Source: Chlorops oryzae (taxonomy: Eukaryota > Arthropoda > Insecta > Diptera > Chloropidae). From it: a DNA stretch of 64,000 bases. The position numbers and the translations under genes are program-made. The notes under the pieces are model-generated. The model was not told where the DNA came from, made no database searches, and was given only the letters and a program-made list of their open reading frames with translations. Positions 43,638 through 53,899 of this stretch are shown piece by piece (position 1 is the first letter of the stretch; each line of letters starts with the position of its first letter). The stretch covers positions 56,828,694-56,892,693 of the forward strand of contig CM035808.1 of assembly GCA_020466095.1 (NCBI GenBank), in the 5' to 3' direction.

Positions 43638-46319
43638 TTATGTTTCCAAAATAATAGAAGCGGACGGAAGGTCCTTTCTTCTTAACCGTGTTCGACGTGT
43701 TGTACTGTTAAGGCTTCTTGCCAGCTGATTCGAGTGATTCCTTAGCTTCTCATGATAGGATGATTTTAGGCGAACGATTTCGTCCTTAATAAGTGGGACT
43801 TGCAGATCGCGGTGAATGCTTTCATTACGTATGTACCATGGAGCACCTGTAATGATTCTAAGAATTTTCGATTGAGCTCTTTGGATTATTTCTATAGAGG
43901 ATGCGCAGGCATTTCCCCACAACTCAATGCCATAAGACCAGATTGGCTTTAATACACTATTATATAATAGAACTTTATACTCCATATTAAGAGGGGAGCG
44001 ATAGTTAATTAGCCAGTGAATTTTTGATGCTTTAAGTTTCAGATTGGTCCTCTTTGCTTCGATGTGTTTTCGCCAAGTTAATCGTTTATCTAAGTGGACT
44101 CCTAAGTAGATTACACTATTTACTTGGGGGATGGAGACTCCTTTAAGGAGAATAGCAGGGCTTATACCTCTTCTAAGCGTAAATGTAATGTGTTTACATT
44201 TACCTTCGTTTACAATAATTCGCCAGGTAGAGAGCCACTTTTCAATTATTGCATATGTTCTTGTAGGATTCTTGATGCTTCCATGGGATCGCGGTGGCAG
44301 CTCAATAATGCTGTGTCGTCAGCAAAAGTTGACATTACAATATTATCACTAGTGGGGATGTCGGCTGTTAGAAGAAGGTAAAGAGAGGGGCCTAATACAC
44401 TGCCTTGCGGGACTCCAGCTTTAATTTCAAATTTTTCCGTTATAAATTCATTAACTCTTACTCTAAAGAATCTATTTTGGAGGTATGATATAAGAATTTC
44501 GTGAAAATTTTGAGGGAGTAGAGACTTTATTTTAGCAATAAGACCCCCATGCCACACTTTGTCGAAAGCTTGAGCGATATCTAGGAATATGGCAGAACAA
44601 TATTCTTTTTTTTCGAAGGCGTTACGAATTTCACGAGTGATTCGATTTACCTGTTCAATAGTTCCATGTTTTTTTCTAAAGCCAAATTGATGAGCAGGGA
44701 TTAAGTTATTCTCGTGGATGTATGGCGTTATTTTTATAAGAAGAGCTTTTTCAAAGAGCTTAGATAAGCAGGGGAGAAGGCTTATTGGGCGATATGAGCT
44801 GGCTGTCGTCGGGTCTTTTCCGGGCTTCAGTATCATCATGATGACGGATTCTTTCCATATCACAGGGAAGTAGGAGAAGCTCACAATAGCATTAAAAAGT
44901 CGTGCTGCGTACGTAAGAGCAATGTAGGGCAATTCCTTGATCATTTTTGGGGTTATATAGTCATAGCCTGGAGATTTTTTCTCGCAAAAATTTTCCTTAA
45001 TTATGCATTTTATTTCATTGGCATTAAATGTTATAGGGATAATTTGGTTGTTCACCTCGCAGAGGGGAAATCTAAAGCCGTTTACCGGTGGGTTTGGTAG
45101 AAAAACTGAGCACAAGTGTTGAGCAAAGACGGATGCTTCTTCCTCATCACTTCTTGCCCAATTTCCTCTTGAATCGCTTTAAGGAGGTTCATGTTCTATG
45201 GGTGAATTTTTTATTTTTAAAGCTTGCCATAATGCCTCTTTCGACGTGCTATTAAGTGCAAGATTTGAAATGAAATTATAGTTTTTCTTGTCTTGGTCTT
45301 TTTGAAGAGCGATTTAAAGTTGCTTTGAAGCGAGTATTGAGCCTCGCTTTACTGTTAGGGGACCTATGTTGTTGCCATTCTCTTCGCAATCTACGTTTTT
45401 CTCGCAATAATCTTTCAATATGGCTATTAGTATGATGAAAATTTCTATCGGCGGGCTCAAAGGTTTTTGGAGTAGAATGCTCCGCCGCTGAAGTTAATAT
45501 TGAATTCAGGGTTGCAGCCGCTTCATTGATTTGACTTTCATTACATATTGTATATTCGGAGTGTATGTGTGTTGCAACATACTTTTTATAATTAACCCAA
45601 TTCGTTTTTGAAGTGGTCAGTCTGAAAGGGGGGCATGTTGTTCTTATGTTTTCTGAAATTTGTATTAGTAGAGGACAATGATCTGAGGACATTTCGTAGC
45701 AAATCGACGTTGAGATACGCGAATTATCAAAGCCTCTTGTAATGGCAAAGTCTATGAGATCTGGTATTTTATTTCGATCTGTTGGCCAATACGTGGGATG
45801 TCCGGGCGAAATAAATCCTAGAGTACTGGAGCTATTTATCAGTGTGTTGTATAATTGTCTACCCCTTGGAGAGATCAGACGAGAGCCCCAATGGGTGTGT
45901 TTTGCATTATAATCGCCTGCTGCTAAAAATTTAGTTCCAAGGGTGTTGAAAAATTCATTAAAGTGATTTTCGCTGACTGAGAATCGTGGAGGGCAATATA
46001 TTGCTGACAAAATGAAATTTGCACCACAAGTTTCAATAGAAACTGAAGTTGCTTGGAAGTAATTTTTTGCGAAAGGTTCAACAGGGAAATGTTTAATTCT
46101 ATTACGAATCAATATACCTGTTCCTCCATGTGCTTTCCCATCGGGGTGGTTTGTTTTGTAAAATTTATAGCCTGATAGCGAAAAATTATTTTTATCAGTT
46201 AGATGTGTCTCCGAAATAAGCATCACATCAATAGAGTAGTTTGAGAGGAAATGTGATAATTCTAGCTTACGCTGATTTATACCATTTGCATTCCATGAGG
46301 ATATAATAAATAAACTCAT
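43638..46319 (-). pseudogene. LINE ORF2: APE endonuclease and reverse transcriptase
   Basis: The ATG (46317-46319) overlaps the ORF1 stop as ATGA. Endonuclease, first ~230 residues: SSWNANGINQRK, ISETHLT, AAGDYNAKHTHWGS, DLIDFAI, SSDHCPLL, i.e. the catalytic N, E, D..N and final D-H residues. RT: SYRPISLLPCLSKLFEK, FLDIAQAFDKVWH, AGVPQGSVLGP, FADDTALL. C-terminus: YLGVHLDKRLTW, LKPIWSYGIELWG, ending ...SASIILET. Lesions: frameshift near 45310, an in-frame TAA near 45180, frameshift near 44245 (EHMQ then lost L). All catalytic motifs are intact, so this decayed recently. Confidence 0.92.
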
Positions 46320-47737
46320 TTTTGTGCAGTTAAAATTTGGAGCAACTGGTTTTGTGCTCTTAGTAACTCCTGGAGTGTGTTTTGCATTTGCGACATAAAT
46401 TGTGTCATACACTGTGTCAGACTGACTAACATGGATTCCAAGCTACCGTTCTGCTGTTGAGGGGCAGAATGGGCACTTATGGCAGAGCTAGCAACATTTG
46501 CATAGGACATTTTATTAGTCACTGGAACGCTGGATTTATTAGGTTGTGAGAAAATTGGGTTTTGGAATGCATTTTGATTCGGATTATTACGACTGGCTTG
46601 CTTTTTTTCTGACATACGATTTTTTAGTTCTTTATATACTGGACATCCCCTATAATTTGCTGTGTGATCTCCACCACAGTTGCTGCACTTTTTGTCAGTT
46701 TTATTTTTATTACAATTTGCAGAGTTGTGAAATTCTCCGCAAACGACGCAGACCATGCGTAGGGTACAATAGGACTTAGTATGGCCATATTCTTGGCAAT
46801 TAATACATTGGACAGGGCCAGTACGCTTATGAGGTTCTTCTATTACAACTCTACGGTGGAGAAGATATTGTAGTCCGTAGATTGGATGAGTCTCATTTTT
46901 TTTTAGTTTTAAGTTGTCCGGACTAAGTTCTACTTTGAACATCGGCTGTGGGGTTTTATTCCTATTGAAAATGTTCATTACGTTCCTAATTTTAAAGCCT
47001 TTTTCTTCTAGGGCTTGTTTAATTTCCACAGGATCTACATCTGATTCAATGCCTTTAATAACTACACTAAGGCCTTTGCTGCTTTTAAGCTGATACGTGT
47101 AGTAGCTTTTTTTGTTGTCGTTAAGGAATTTAGTGACAATTCTGTAATTATTTACATTATAGACCTGAATTTTGGTCTCATGAACATTTCCTCTAGTAAG
47201 AGGCATGATGTGGAAGGACTCCTTTCCAATTAACTGGGTCAGGCTCGTGACCAAATTGTTGGAGCTACGCTCTCTAAGATATACTGGAGGCGGTTTTGGT
47301 GATTTTTCTCCACCATCCTTTGATGTATCAGAGGTCTCAGTGGGCTCTGTGCTTAGAGCCGCAAATCTATTTCCACTAAAAGCGTTCGATGGGTTAGCGT
47401 CAGATTTTGTTTTATTTATTTTCGCTTTACCCACATTTGATTTCTGTGGGCTAAGTTTCCTTTTAATCTTAATGTAGCGATCCATGCCTGTCTGCACTGC
47501 TGGATCACCTACGTTATTAGCAGGAGCTTTTGAACCGCTGTTAACAGAAAGCTCAACCTCTGTTGTTGATCTCGCAGTCTTGTTGGTTTTTGTATTGGAT
47601 AATTCCGTGTGAGCAGTGGAATGATTTTGCGAGGGCGGTACTTCAGGCGCTTTCACTATTAAATAAGCATTTCTGGCATTAGAGCCACTAAAAGAGTGCC
47701 TTCTTTCAGGCTGAAGTTTTAAGTTATCGCGTTGCAT
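46316..47737 (-). CDS. LINE ORF1 (gag-like RNA-binding protein), intact
   Basis: 473 residues, uninterrupted from MQRDNLKLQPERRHSF. Middle: a region around 215-300 resembling the domain that precedes the zinc knuckles in Jockey gag proteins (SKGLSVVIKGIESDVDPVEI, ALEEKGFKIRNVMNIF). Then three zinc knuckles at about residues 308-365: CINCQEYGHTKSYC, CVVCGEFHNSANC, CSNCGGDHTANYRGC. The Q/N-rich C-terminus ends ...LLQILTAQK. Expected to coat LINE RNA. Stop and ORF2 start overlap by four bases (ATGA), suggesting reinitiation for ORF2. Confidence 0.92.
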   Translation of the reverse strand: MQRDNLKLQPERRHSFSGSNARNAYLIVKAPEVPPSQNHSTAHTELSNTKTNKTARSTTEVELSVNSGSKAPANNVGDPAVQTGMDRYIKIKRKLSPQKSNVGKAKINKTKSDANPSNAFSGNRFAALSTEPTETSDTSKDGGEKSPKPPPVYLRERSSNNLVTSLTQLIGKESFHIMPLTRGNVHETKIQVYNVNNYRIVTKFLNDNKKSYYTYQLKSSKGLSVVIKGIESDVDPVEIKQALEEKGFKIRNVMNIFNRNKTPQPMFKVELSPDNLKLKKNETHPIYGLQYLLHRRVVIEEPHKRTGPVQCINCQEYGHTKSYCTLRMVCVVCGEFHNSANCNKNKTDKKCSNCGGDHTANYRGCPVYKELKNRMSEKKQASRNNPNQNAFQNPIFSQPNKSSVPVTNKMSYANVASSAISAHSAPQQQNGSLESMLVSLTQCMTQFMSQMQNTLQELLRAQNQLLQILTAQK

Positions 47738-48394
47738 ACGTTGTACCAGTATGCAAAATTTAAATACTGCCCTGGGGCTAGCTTTGAGTCTAGCCTGTAA
47801 TAGGCAGAGCTCAAAGCTTTATTGTGGTTCTTGTCTAGGCTAAAAATTTATTCTGGACAGCTTTGGCGAAAGAACAAAGCTACAATGAGAGAAATGATAA
47901 ATGAAGAGAAAGAAAGAGTGGAGAAAGTCGAAGTTCAGAAAATTTTATAGATTTCGACTTGGAAATGATACGTCTCACCCGACGAAGCTTGAATTCCTCA
48001 GTTCCTTAGGAGGATGGACTCGAGAAGAATCGCGCGAGACAGAAAAATGTATATAAATTATTATTTAATACTTTAAATTTAAATTTTGAAATTTTCGTTT
48101 TGACGAGCGCGTAAACTTTGATGATCCCGAATAGGGTTCGGGTTCGAATCATGTGGCTCGATTAAAAGAAGACTCGAAAACGACTCTCCAATATATTTCA
48201 AAAGCGAGTCGTATTCAAATTACAAAAACAAAATATAGAACAATCGCCAATTAATCACGAAGGGGATTGAAATATGATCATTCAAATTGGTTTTATCTTA
48301 TATTTCACTCAGTATTTGACTCAAAATTGAATTGAATGGAATTTGACTTTAAAGTTATAACCGAAAAATTTCCATGACTTTGGATTTGGAAAGC

Positions 48395-48465
48395 TTGGTG
48401 TCGACGGGTGAGGACAGAACTAGAAAACGAGAGTTCCCAGGTTCAAATCCCACATAAGGCAAGGG
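48395..48465 (+). repeat. tRNA-like B-box sequence
   Basis: GGTGTCGACGGGTGAGGACAG ... CCCAGGTTCAAATCCCAC contains a perfect B-box (GGTTCAAATCC) but only a poor A-box; maybe a decayed SINE head. No tail or flanking duplication identified. Confidence 0.3.
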
Positions 48466-48529
48466 AAAAATTGTTGAATCTATAATAATAATACATACAC
48501 GGAAAAGCCAAAAAATATGTATTGATTAT

Positions 48530-48702
48530 AAATATGAGTCGTAGAAGACTCCAAAATGATAGCAAATATGAGTCGTAGAAGACTCCAAAATGAGAGAAAA
48601 TATAAGTCGTAGAAGACTGGAAAAGAGTAACAACTATGACTCGCAAATGATAACAAATATGACTCGAAAACGACTCGCAAATGATATCAAATATGACTCC
48701 CT
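48530..48702. repeat. Tandem repeat, ~36-bp units with AGTCGTAGAAGACT
   Basis: Units AAATATGAGTCGTAGAAGACTCCAAAATGa at 48530, 48566, 48598 and increasingly diverged copies with ATGACTCG[C/A]AAATGAT, related to the ACTCGAAAACGACTC motif of the neighbouring minisatellite. Confidence 0.75.
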
Positions 48703-49349
48703 AAGCAGAGTCACGGCTGTTGTTCCAATTTCTCCCGACAAAAGTATCATTTTTGATCAGAAAACGAGCGCATATTTTATCTGTTTAGTCAGAAAGGCGA
48801 CTCGAAAAAGACTGGCTTTTGATCAAAAATTTCGAAAAATTCTAGCTGGGGAGTAGAGCTCTTATATGGGGCAAAACACGTCAAGTGTACCACCGGAAAA
48901 ATTTTTTCTCTCCGATTTGGATGAAACTTGGTACAGCTGTTAAGATGTAAGAGTACGTTAAATGTGCAAAAAAAAAGTAAATTTTAATCACAGGGTGCCG
49001 AGATACAGGGTGTCAAAGTTTAGGTTTTTGCTTCGAAGAACATATTTCATTGAATTACAATGGGGCTAAAATCGCCCCGCTTCAAAAATTTTTCGAATGT
49101 TTCTTAGAAAAAATTGTCTGAACTTTTCGAAAACAATACAAGAAAAATTTTTCGATAACGGTAAATGAGACAAATTTGGCATTTTAGTTTTATTTCTTGA
49201 TTTTCTAACAGAGACCCTATATTTTTTAATTTTTTTTTTTAATTTAAAAAAAAAGCCCAACTTTTTCCCTTTAAAATGATGTATAAATCATAATGGGATC
49301 TCCATAACTAATGCTCAAAATAACGCATTGAACATGAGTACCTAGCATA

Positions 49350-50621
49350 TTAGGTGTAGTAAAAAGAAATCCATTATTTTTCCAATCGATGGCGTTATTT
49401 ATCTGCATCTCGCGTTGTATAAGTCCGATCGTGTTCCGCTAGGGGGCATTAGAAAGATGACAGTTCCTACTAAAAAAGTTTTTTTTGACACTTTTTTGAT
49501 TGATTGATTCAGTTTTGTTTGAGAGCTTGTCAAAGATGGACATCAGCAAAGAGAAAAATCGCTACATTTTACAGTTTTTCTTCGATAAGGGAGAAAACGC
49601 AAGCCAGGCGGCTGAAAATGTGACTAGCGTTTATGGACCTGATACTGTAACAGCCAATCATGCGCAATTTTGGTTTCGTCGATTCCGTTCCGGTAACTTC
49701 GATGTGAAGGATGCACCACGCACTGGAAGGCCAATTGTCGAAAATGTCGATAAAATCATGGAAATTATCGAGTCCGACCGTCATGTTAGCACTGTTTCGA
49801 TTGCAAAAGAGCTAAAGATTGCACAAAAAACCGTTTGGAACCATTTGAATAAGGCTGGATACACAAAGAAGCTCGATGTATGGGTGCCACACGAGTTAAC
49901 GCAAAAAAACCTCATAGACCGAATTTCCATCTGCGAATCGCTGCTGAACCGCAACAAAATCGACCCATATCTGAAGCGGTTGGTGACTGGTGATGAAAAG
50001 TGGGTCACTTACGACAACGTCAAGCGAAAACGGTCGAGGTCGAAACACGGTGAACCGGCGGAAACGGTGGCCAAGCCAGGATTGACGGCCAGGAAGGTTT
50101 TGCTGTGTGTTTGGTGGGATTGGCAGGGAATTATCTACTATGAGCTGCTCCCATACGGCAAAACTCTTAACTCGGAACTCTACTGTCAACAATTGGACCG
50201 TCTGAAGGAAGCAATCGCCCATAAGCGGCCAGCTTTGGCCAATAGGAGAGGAATTGTGTTCCATCAGGACAACGCCAGGCCACACACATCGATAGTGACT
50301 CGCCAGAAGCTCCGGGAGTTTGGTTGGGAGGTTCTTCTGCATCCACCTTATAGTCCGGACCTGGCACCAAGTGATTACCATCTGTTCCTGTCCATGGCGA
50401 ACAATTTTGCTGGTGAAACATTCGCTTCAAGAGAGGCTTCTGAAATTCGACTGTCTCAATTTTTTGCTAATAGGAACGAGGGCTTCTATGAGAGAGGCAT
50501 AATGAAATTACCTTTAAAATGGCAACAAGTTATCGAACAAAACGGCGCATATTTGACCTAAATCGGGTCATTCTAACTATCTTAAATAAAGCCCTCAATT
50601 TAATTCTTTTTACTACACCAA
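49350..50621 (+). mobile_element. mauritiana-like mariner with intact transposase
   Basis: Left end TTAGGTGTAGTAAAAAGAAA from 49350, TA at 49348-49349; right end inverted (…TTTTTACTACACCAA) to 50621, TA after it. The right terminal repeat is shortened: about 17 bases present in the copy at 54700 (before ...CTTTTTACTACA) are missing, so only ~18 bases match. 1272 bp. It lies in the left arm of a hairpin element. Confidence 0.92.
49536..50561 (+). CDS. mariner transposase (mauritiana-like), intact
   Basis: 341 codons from MDISKEKNRYILQFFF to ...IEQNGAYLT, no stops. An upstream in-frame ATG at 49500 exists, but the start at 49536 gives the family length and position. Paired helix-turn-helix DNA-binding region (about 1-110), WVPHELTQKN linker, then the D,D34D core: VTGDEKWVTYD, LCVWWDWQGIIYYELL, FHQDNARPHT, HPPYSPDLAPSDYH with exactly 34 residues between the second and third Asp. 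Cuts and pastes its element at TA. Copies at 54700 and 22010 are dead relatives. The truncated right end probably makes this copy a source of enzyme rather than a mobile unit. Confidence 0.92.
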   Translation: MDISKEKNRYILQFFFDKGENASQAAENVTSVYGPDTVTANHAQFWFRRFRSGNFDVKDAPRTGRPIVENVDKIMEIIESDRHVSTVSIAKELKIAQKTVWNHLNKAGYTKKLDVWVPHELTQKNLIDRISICESLLNRNKIDPYLKRLVTGDEKWVTYDNVKRKRSRSKHGEPAETVAKPGLTARKVLLCVWWDWQGIIYYELLPYGKTLNSELYCQQLDRLKEAIAHKRPALANRRGIVFHQDNARPHTSIVTRQKLREFGWEVLLHPPYSPDLAPSDYHLFLSMANNFAGETFASREASEIRLSQFFANRNEGFYERGIMKLPLKWQQVIEQNGAYLT

Positions 50622-51224
50622 TATTTCCCTCAATAACCACTGAGCGAGCGAACAATGCCTATACTCGTATGTGCACATATCAAAACAGCACGCAACGACT
50701 GCGCTTGACAATGCGCTCGCTGAGTGGATATTGAGGGAAATATGCTAGGTAAGCATCTTCAAAGGTGTATTTGGAGCACTAATCATAGTCCGCCCATTCT
50801 GATTTATGCATCAATTTAAAGGGGAAGAACTAAGCTTTATTTCAAAATTAAAAAATAAAAATAAAAAATGACGTCTCTCCTAGAAAATCAAGAAATAAAA
50901 CTAAAATGCCAAATTTTCCTCATTTACCGTTATCGAAAAATTTTTTAAGTATTGTTTTCGAAAAGTTCAGAAAATTTTTTTTAAGAAACATTTGAAAAAT
51001 TTTTGAAGCGATGCGATTTTAGCCCCATTGTAATTCAATGAAATATGTTCTTCGAAGCAAAAACCTAAACTTTGACACCCTGTATCTCGGCACCCTGTGA
51101 TTAAAATTTACTTTTTTTTTGCACATTTAACGTACTCTTACATCTTAACAGCTGTACCAAGTTTCATCCAAATCGGAGAGAAAAAATTTTGCCGGTGGTA
51201 CACTTGACGTGTTTTGCCCCATAT

Positions 51225-51886
51225 GTATGTGCTCCACGACTTTATACACTGCAAAAGTAATTTTCTCTAAGAGCTGGACTCTGTTGTGACCATTTTAAAT
51301 GAAATTGACAGCTTTAAAGGATTCAAAGATACCTATTATATGCTGTATTTCTTAGATCACTATCTTCGCGAAACTCTTAACACCCCGTAAAATTTAGTTT
51401 GAAAGAGGGTAAGGTGGTTATTTTGCATGTTTAATACATTAATTGTCGATTTTTTTTTTCGAAAAAAATGGGTGTCAGGGAAAAAGGACAGATTTTTTTA
51501 AAGTCTTTAAATACACGTATGTTAAATTCCCTATAACCAGAAAAACATACTAAATGGATGAAAAAATTCACTAAAAATAAAAATCGACGACAGTATTTCA
51601 AATCAGCTGATTTTTTGGAGCGCACTGATTGCTATTGAATCGATTGCAATACGGCAGTAACAGTAAGCGGAACTTCTCTGTTTAGCACTATTTCTAAATT
51701 CTCTGTCACTGCCCTATTGTAACTTAGCTATAATGGTGCAAATATAAATAAAATCGAAGGTATTCTTGTTGGGAACAAGTTTTGTAAACTTTTTGCTGTA
51801 ATTATGGAATTTTGTTAAGTTTTTGTTCTGATTATTGATAACTATAATTAATATATAGCTAAATACAATAATAATAATATAATAAA
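51225..51886. other. No gene seen
   Basis: AT-rich, no recognised element. Confidence 0.4.
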
Positions 51887-52190
51887 AACAAGTAAGAAAG
51901 CTAAAGTCGGTCAAGCCCGACTTTGAAATACCCAGCGTCCCGACGTTATGAGCGCACTATGTTTTGCTTCTCTATTTATGGGCGTGGCAGTGAGAGGGCC
52001 ACATAAATTATTTCCCTACACCTTTCATTCGCCTTGGTGGATCTATGTGGCGAATTTGAAGCTTCTACGCCTTTTACTTCGGAAGTAACGAAAAATCTTC
52101 ATTTGTGGGCGTGGGCGTGGCAGTGGGCGGGCCAAATAAAATTTTTTCCTACACCTTTCATTCGCCTTGGTGAACCTATGTTGCGAATTT
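51887..52190 (+). repeat. mini-me/DINE-like repeat, copy 3 (truncated)
   Basis: AACAAGTAAGAAAGCTAAAG start followed by two GGGCGTGGCAGTGrG units. It stops at TTGCGAATTTGAAG where a palindrome begins. It is head-to-head with copy 4. Confidence 0.75.
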
Positions 52191-52252
52191 GAAGCCGCTA
52201 TTCAGCTTTATCAACTAGAAAAGTTCAGCAGCCACAGCTGAATAGCGGCTTC
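52191..52252. repeat. Perfect 17-bp inverted repeat
   Basis: GAAGCCGCTATTCAGCT (52191-52207) and AGCTGAATAGCGGCTTC (52236-52252) with a 28-base loop, located exactly at the truncation point of the repeat copy 3. No recognised function. Confidence 0.85.
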
Positions 52253-52521
52253 TGCGTGCTTGGCGCGTGGGTCGCGCTGGGTTCTACACCTCCATTGAGT
52301 TGTTAGTTTTGGAGATCCCATCCTGTTTAAGATGTTATTTTATAGAAAAAAAGCTCAGCTTTCGTTTAAAATTATTTTAAAAAATATTAAAAATGTCGCA
52401 TTCGGTGAAAAATTGCTTATAAAAATAAAATCCGTTTTTGTGCATCAATAATAATTTCTGGGAATTGTAATATTCTATTTCGGAAAGAGCAGACAAAAAT
52501 CTATAAAAATCCTTTATCACA

Positions 52522-53444
52522 TTTTTATACCCAGCGTAAGCGGGGTATATTAGTTTTGTGCAAATCTTGTAACAGGGATAATTAAGCTCCGGAGATATAG
52601 AAAAATATATATAGAAATGATCAGGATCAAAAACTGAATCGATTTAGACATGTCCGCCTGTCCGTCTGACCGTCTGTCCGTCTGTCCGTCCGTCCGTGGT
52701 CGGATCTCCTCCGAAACGGCTGAACCAATGAAGTCGAAATTTGGCGCACATGTATATCGGGGTCCGAGTATGATCCTAAGTAAAAATGGGAGACATCCGC
52801 CCACTGCCACGCCCACAAATGAATTTATTGTGTTTTCAATAAAATGCTTGTAACTTGCGAACCACTCAACACATTCCATTGATATTTGGTGTGCTGGTAA
52901 ACTACGAAAAGGGACATATCCTGGCAAAAAATGGACGCCGCCCTCCTCGAGCCACGCCCACAAATAAGCCCAAAAATAAGGGCTTATCGTAACTTGTGAA
53001 GTAAAAGGCGTAGAAGCTTCAAATTCGCAGCATAGGTTGACCAAGGCGAATGAAAGGTGAAGGAAAATTTTTTTTATGGTCCGCCCACTGCCACGCCCAC
53101 AAATAAAGAATTTTCGTAACTTCCGAAGTAAAAGGCGTAGAAGCTTCAAATTCGCAACATGGGTTCACCAAGAAGAATGAAAGGTCTTGGAAAAATTTTA
53201 TGCGGCCCGCTCACTGCCACGCCCACAAATGAAGATTTTTCGTAACTTCCGAAGTAAAAGGCGTAGAAGCTTCAAATTCGCATCATAGGTTCACCAAGGC
53301 GAATGAAAGGTGTAGGGATATAATTTATGTTGCCCTCCCACTGCCACGCCCACAAATAGAGAAGAAAAACATAGTGCGCTCATAATGTCGGGACGCTGGG
53401 TATTTCAAAGTCGGGCTTGACCGACTTTCGCTTTCTTACTTGTT
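52522..53444 (-). repeat. mini-me/DINE-like repeat, copy 4 (near complete)
   Basis: Minus-strand copy from AACAAGTAAGAAAGCGAAAG (53444) to ...ATATACCCCGCTTACGCTGGG (52522). It has four tandem GTGGGCGTGGCAGTGGG/CTTCTACGCCTTTTACTTC units and a (GTCY)n microsatellite at 52649-52697. The apparent open frames here follow the tandem units and are not genes. 52253-52521 holds nothing recognised. Confidence 0.78.
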
Positions 53445-53489
53445 TTAATTTGCTAATTTGCGAGACGTAGAATTTTTTGAATACAAAAA

Positions 53490-53657
53490 AGACCGAAAGT
53501 TTAACACCCTGTATCTAGGCACACGGTCAATATTTCCCCCCCTCCTTTTGCACAATTCATGTACTCTCATAGCGCAACATTTCCACCAAGTTTCATCGAA
53601 ATCCCAGGTATGAAGATTTTTGAGCGGGTGCACTTGACGTGAAATGCCCCATATAAG
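53490..53657. mobile_element. Diverged single arm of the ATATGGGGC hairpin family
   Basis: ACACCCTGTATCT-GGCAC..., CACCAAGTTTCATCGAAATC and GTGCACTTGACGTGAAATGCCCCATAT parallel the right arm at 51076-51224, at clearly lower identity. The partner arm is missing. Confidence 0.65.
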
Positions 53658-53762
53658 GCTTAACTATAACTTCCTTTGTTTTATATATTGGCAAAGGTAT
53701 AATATGTAAAAATTCTAATTGAATTTCTTCTAAGTTAGGAGTTTTGATATTAAAAATTATCA

Positions 53763-53888
53763 CCCCTATTATGATTGTCGACTACTGATAGAGAATCGAA
53801 AAAGTTCTATCGTCGACTAAATTAAAAATTTTTGTCGAAGATAGAACTTTTTCGATTCTTTATCAGTAGTCGACAATCATAATAGGGC
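53763..53888. mobile_element. Short hairpin MITE, CCCCTATTATGATTGTCGAC family
   Basis: About 126 bp; arms CCCTATTATGATTGTCGACTA..GAATCGAAAAAGTTCTATC and its inverse nearly perfect around a short AT loop. A second, eroded copy is at 58889-59015. Confidence 0.88.
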
Positions 53889-53899
53889 TGAATATTTGA

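Larger units (their letters stand above)
43143..48143 (-). mobile_element. Full-length Jockey-like LINE
   Basis: A 5001-bp element on the minus strand: 5' UTR (48143-47738), ORF1, ORF2, 3' UTR with repeats, poly(A) (a T-run on the + strand at 43143-43159). Flanked by the 10-bp duplication TCGAATCATG (43133-43142 and 48144-48153). Complete length plus a clean duplication indicate a full-length insertion, although ORF2 has since been damaged. Fragments of close relatives are at 24140 and 59590. Confidence 0.92.
41610..48222. repeat. Minisatellite (~115-bp unit) split by a hAT and a LINE
   Basis: Unit 1: CGAGTCTTTTTCGAGCCCCC...CTCGAAAACGACTCTCCAAT...GCGAGTCGTATT (41615-41721, continued at 43082). 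Unit 2: CAGTCGTTTTCGAGCCCTCTTGATGATTG (43099-43142), continued at 48154 with TGGCTCGATT...CTCGAAAACGACTCTCCAAT...GCGAGTCGTATT (to 48222). Removing the hAT and LINE with one copy of each target duplication restores two adjacent direct units. Confidence 0.7.
48864..51224. mobile_element. Giant hairpin element (ATATGGGGCAAAACACG ends), split by a mariner
   Basis: Arms at 48864-49349 plus 50622-50660 and 50700-51224 are inverted copies for ~550 bp, from ATATGGGGCAAAACACGTCA to an inner CCTAGCATATTTCCCTCAAT...CACTGAGCGAGCG pair, with a loop of ~60 bases. Without the mariner (49350-50621) the length is 1087 bp. Non-coding. A diverged single arm of the same family lies at 53490-53657. Confidence 0.85.

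Noticed and set aside
52550..53149. 199-codon minus-strand frame
   Set aside because: It follows the tandem units of a non-coding dispersed repeat, and the same text appears in pieces at 10368 and 33752.
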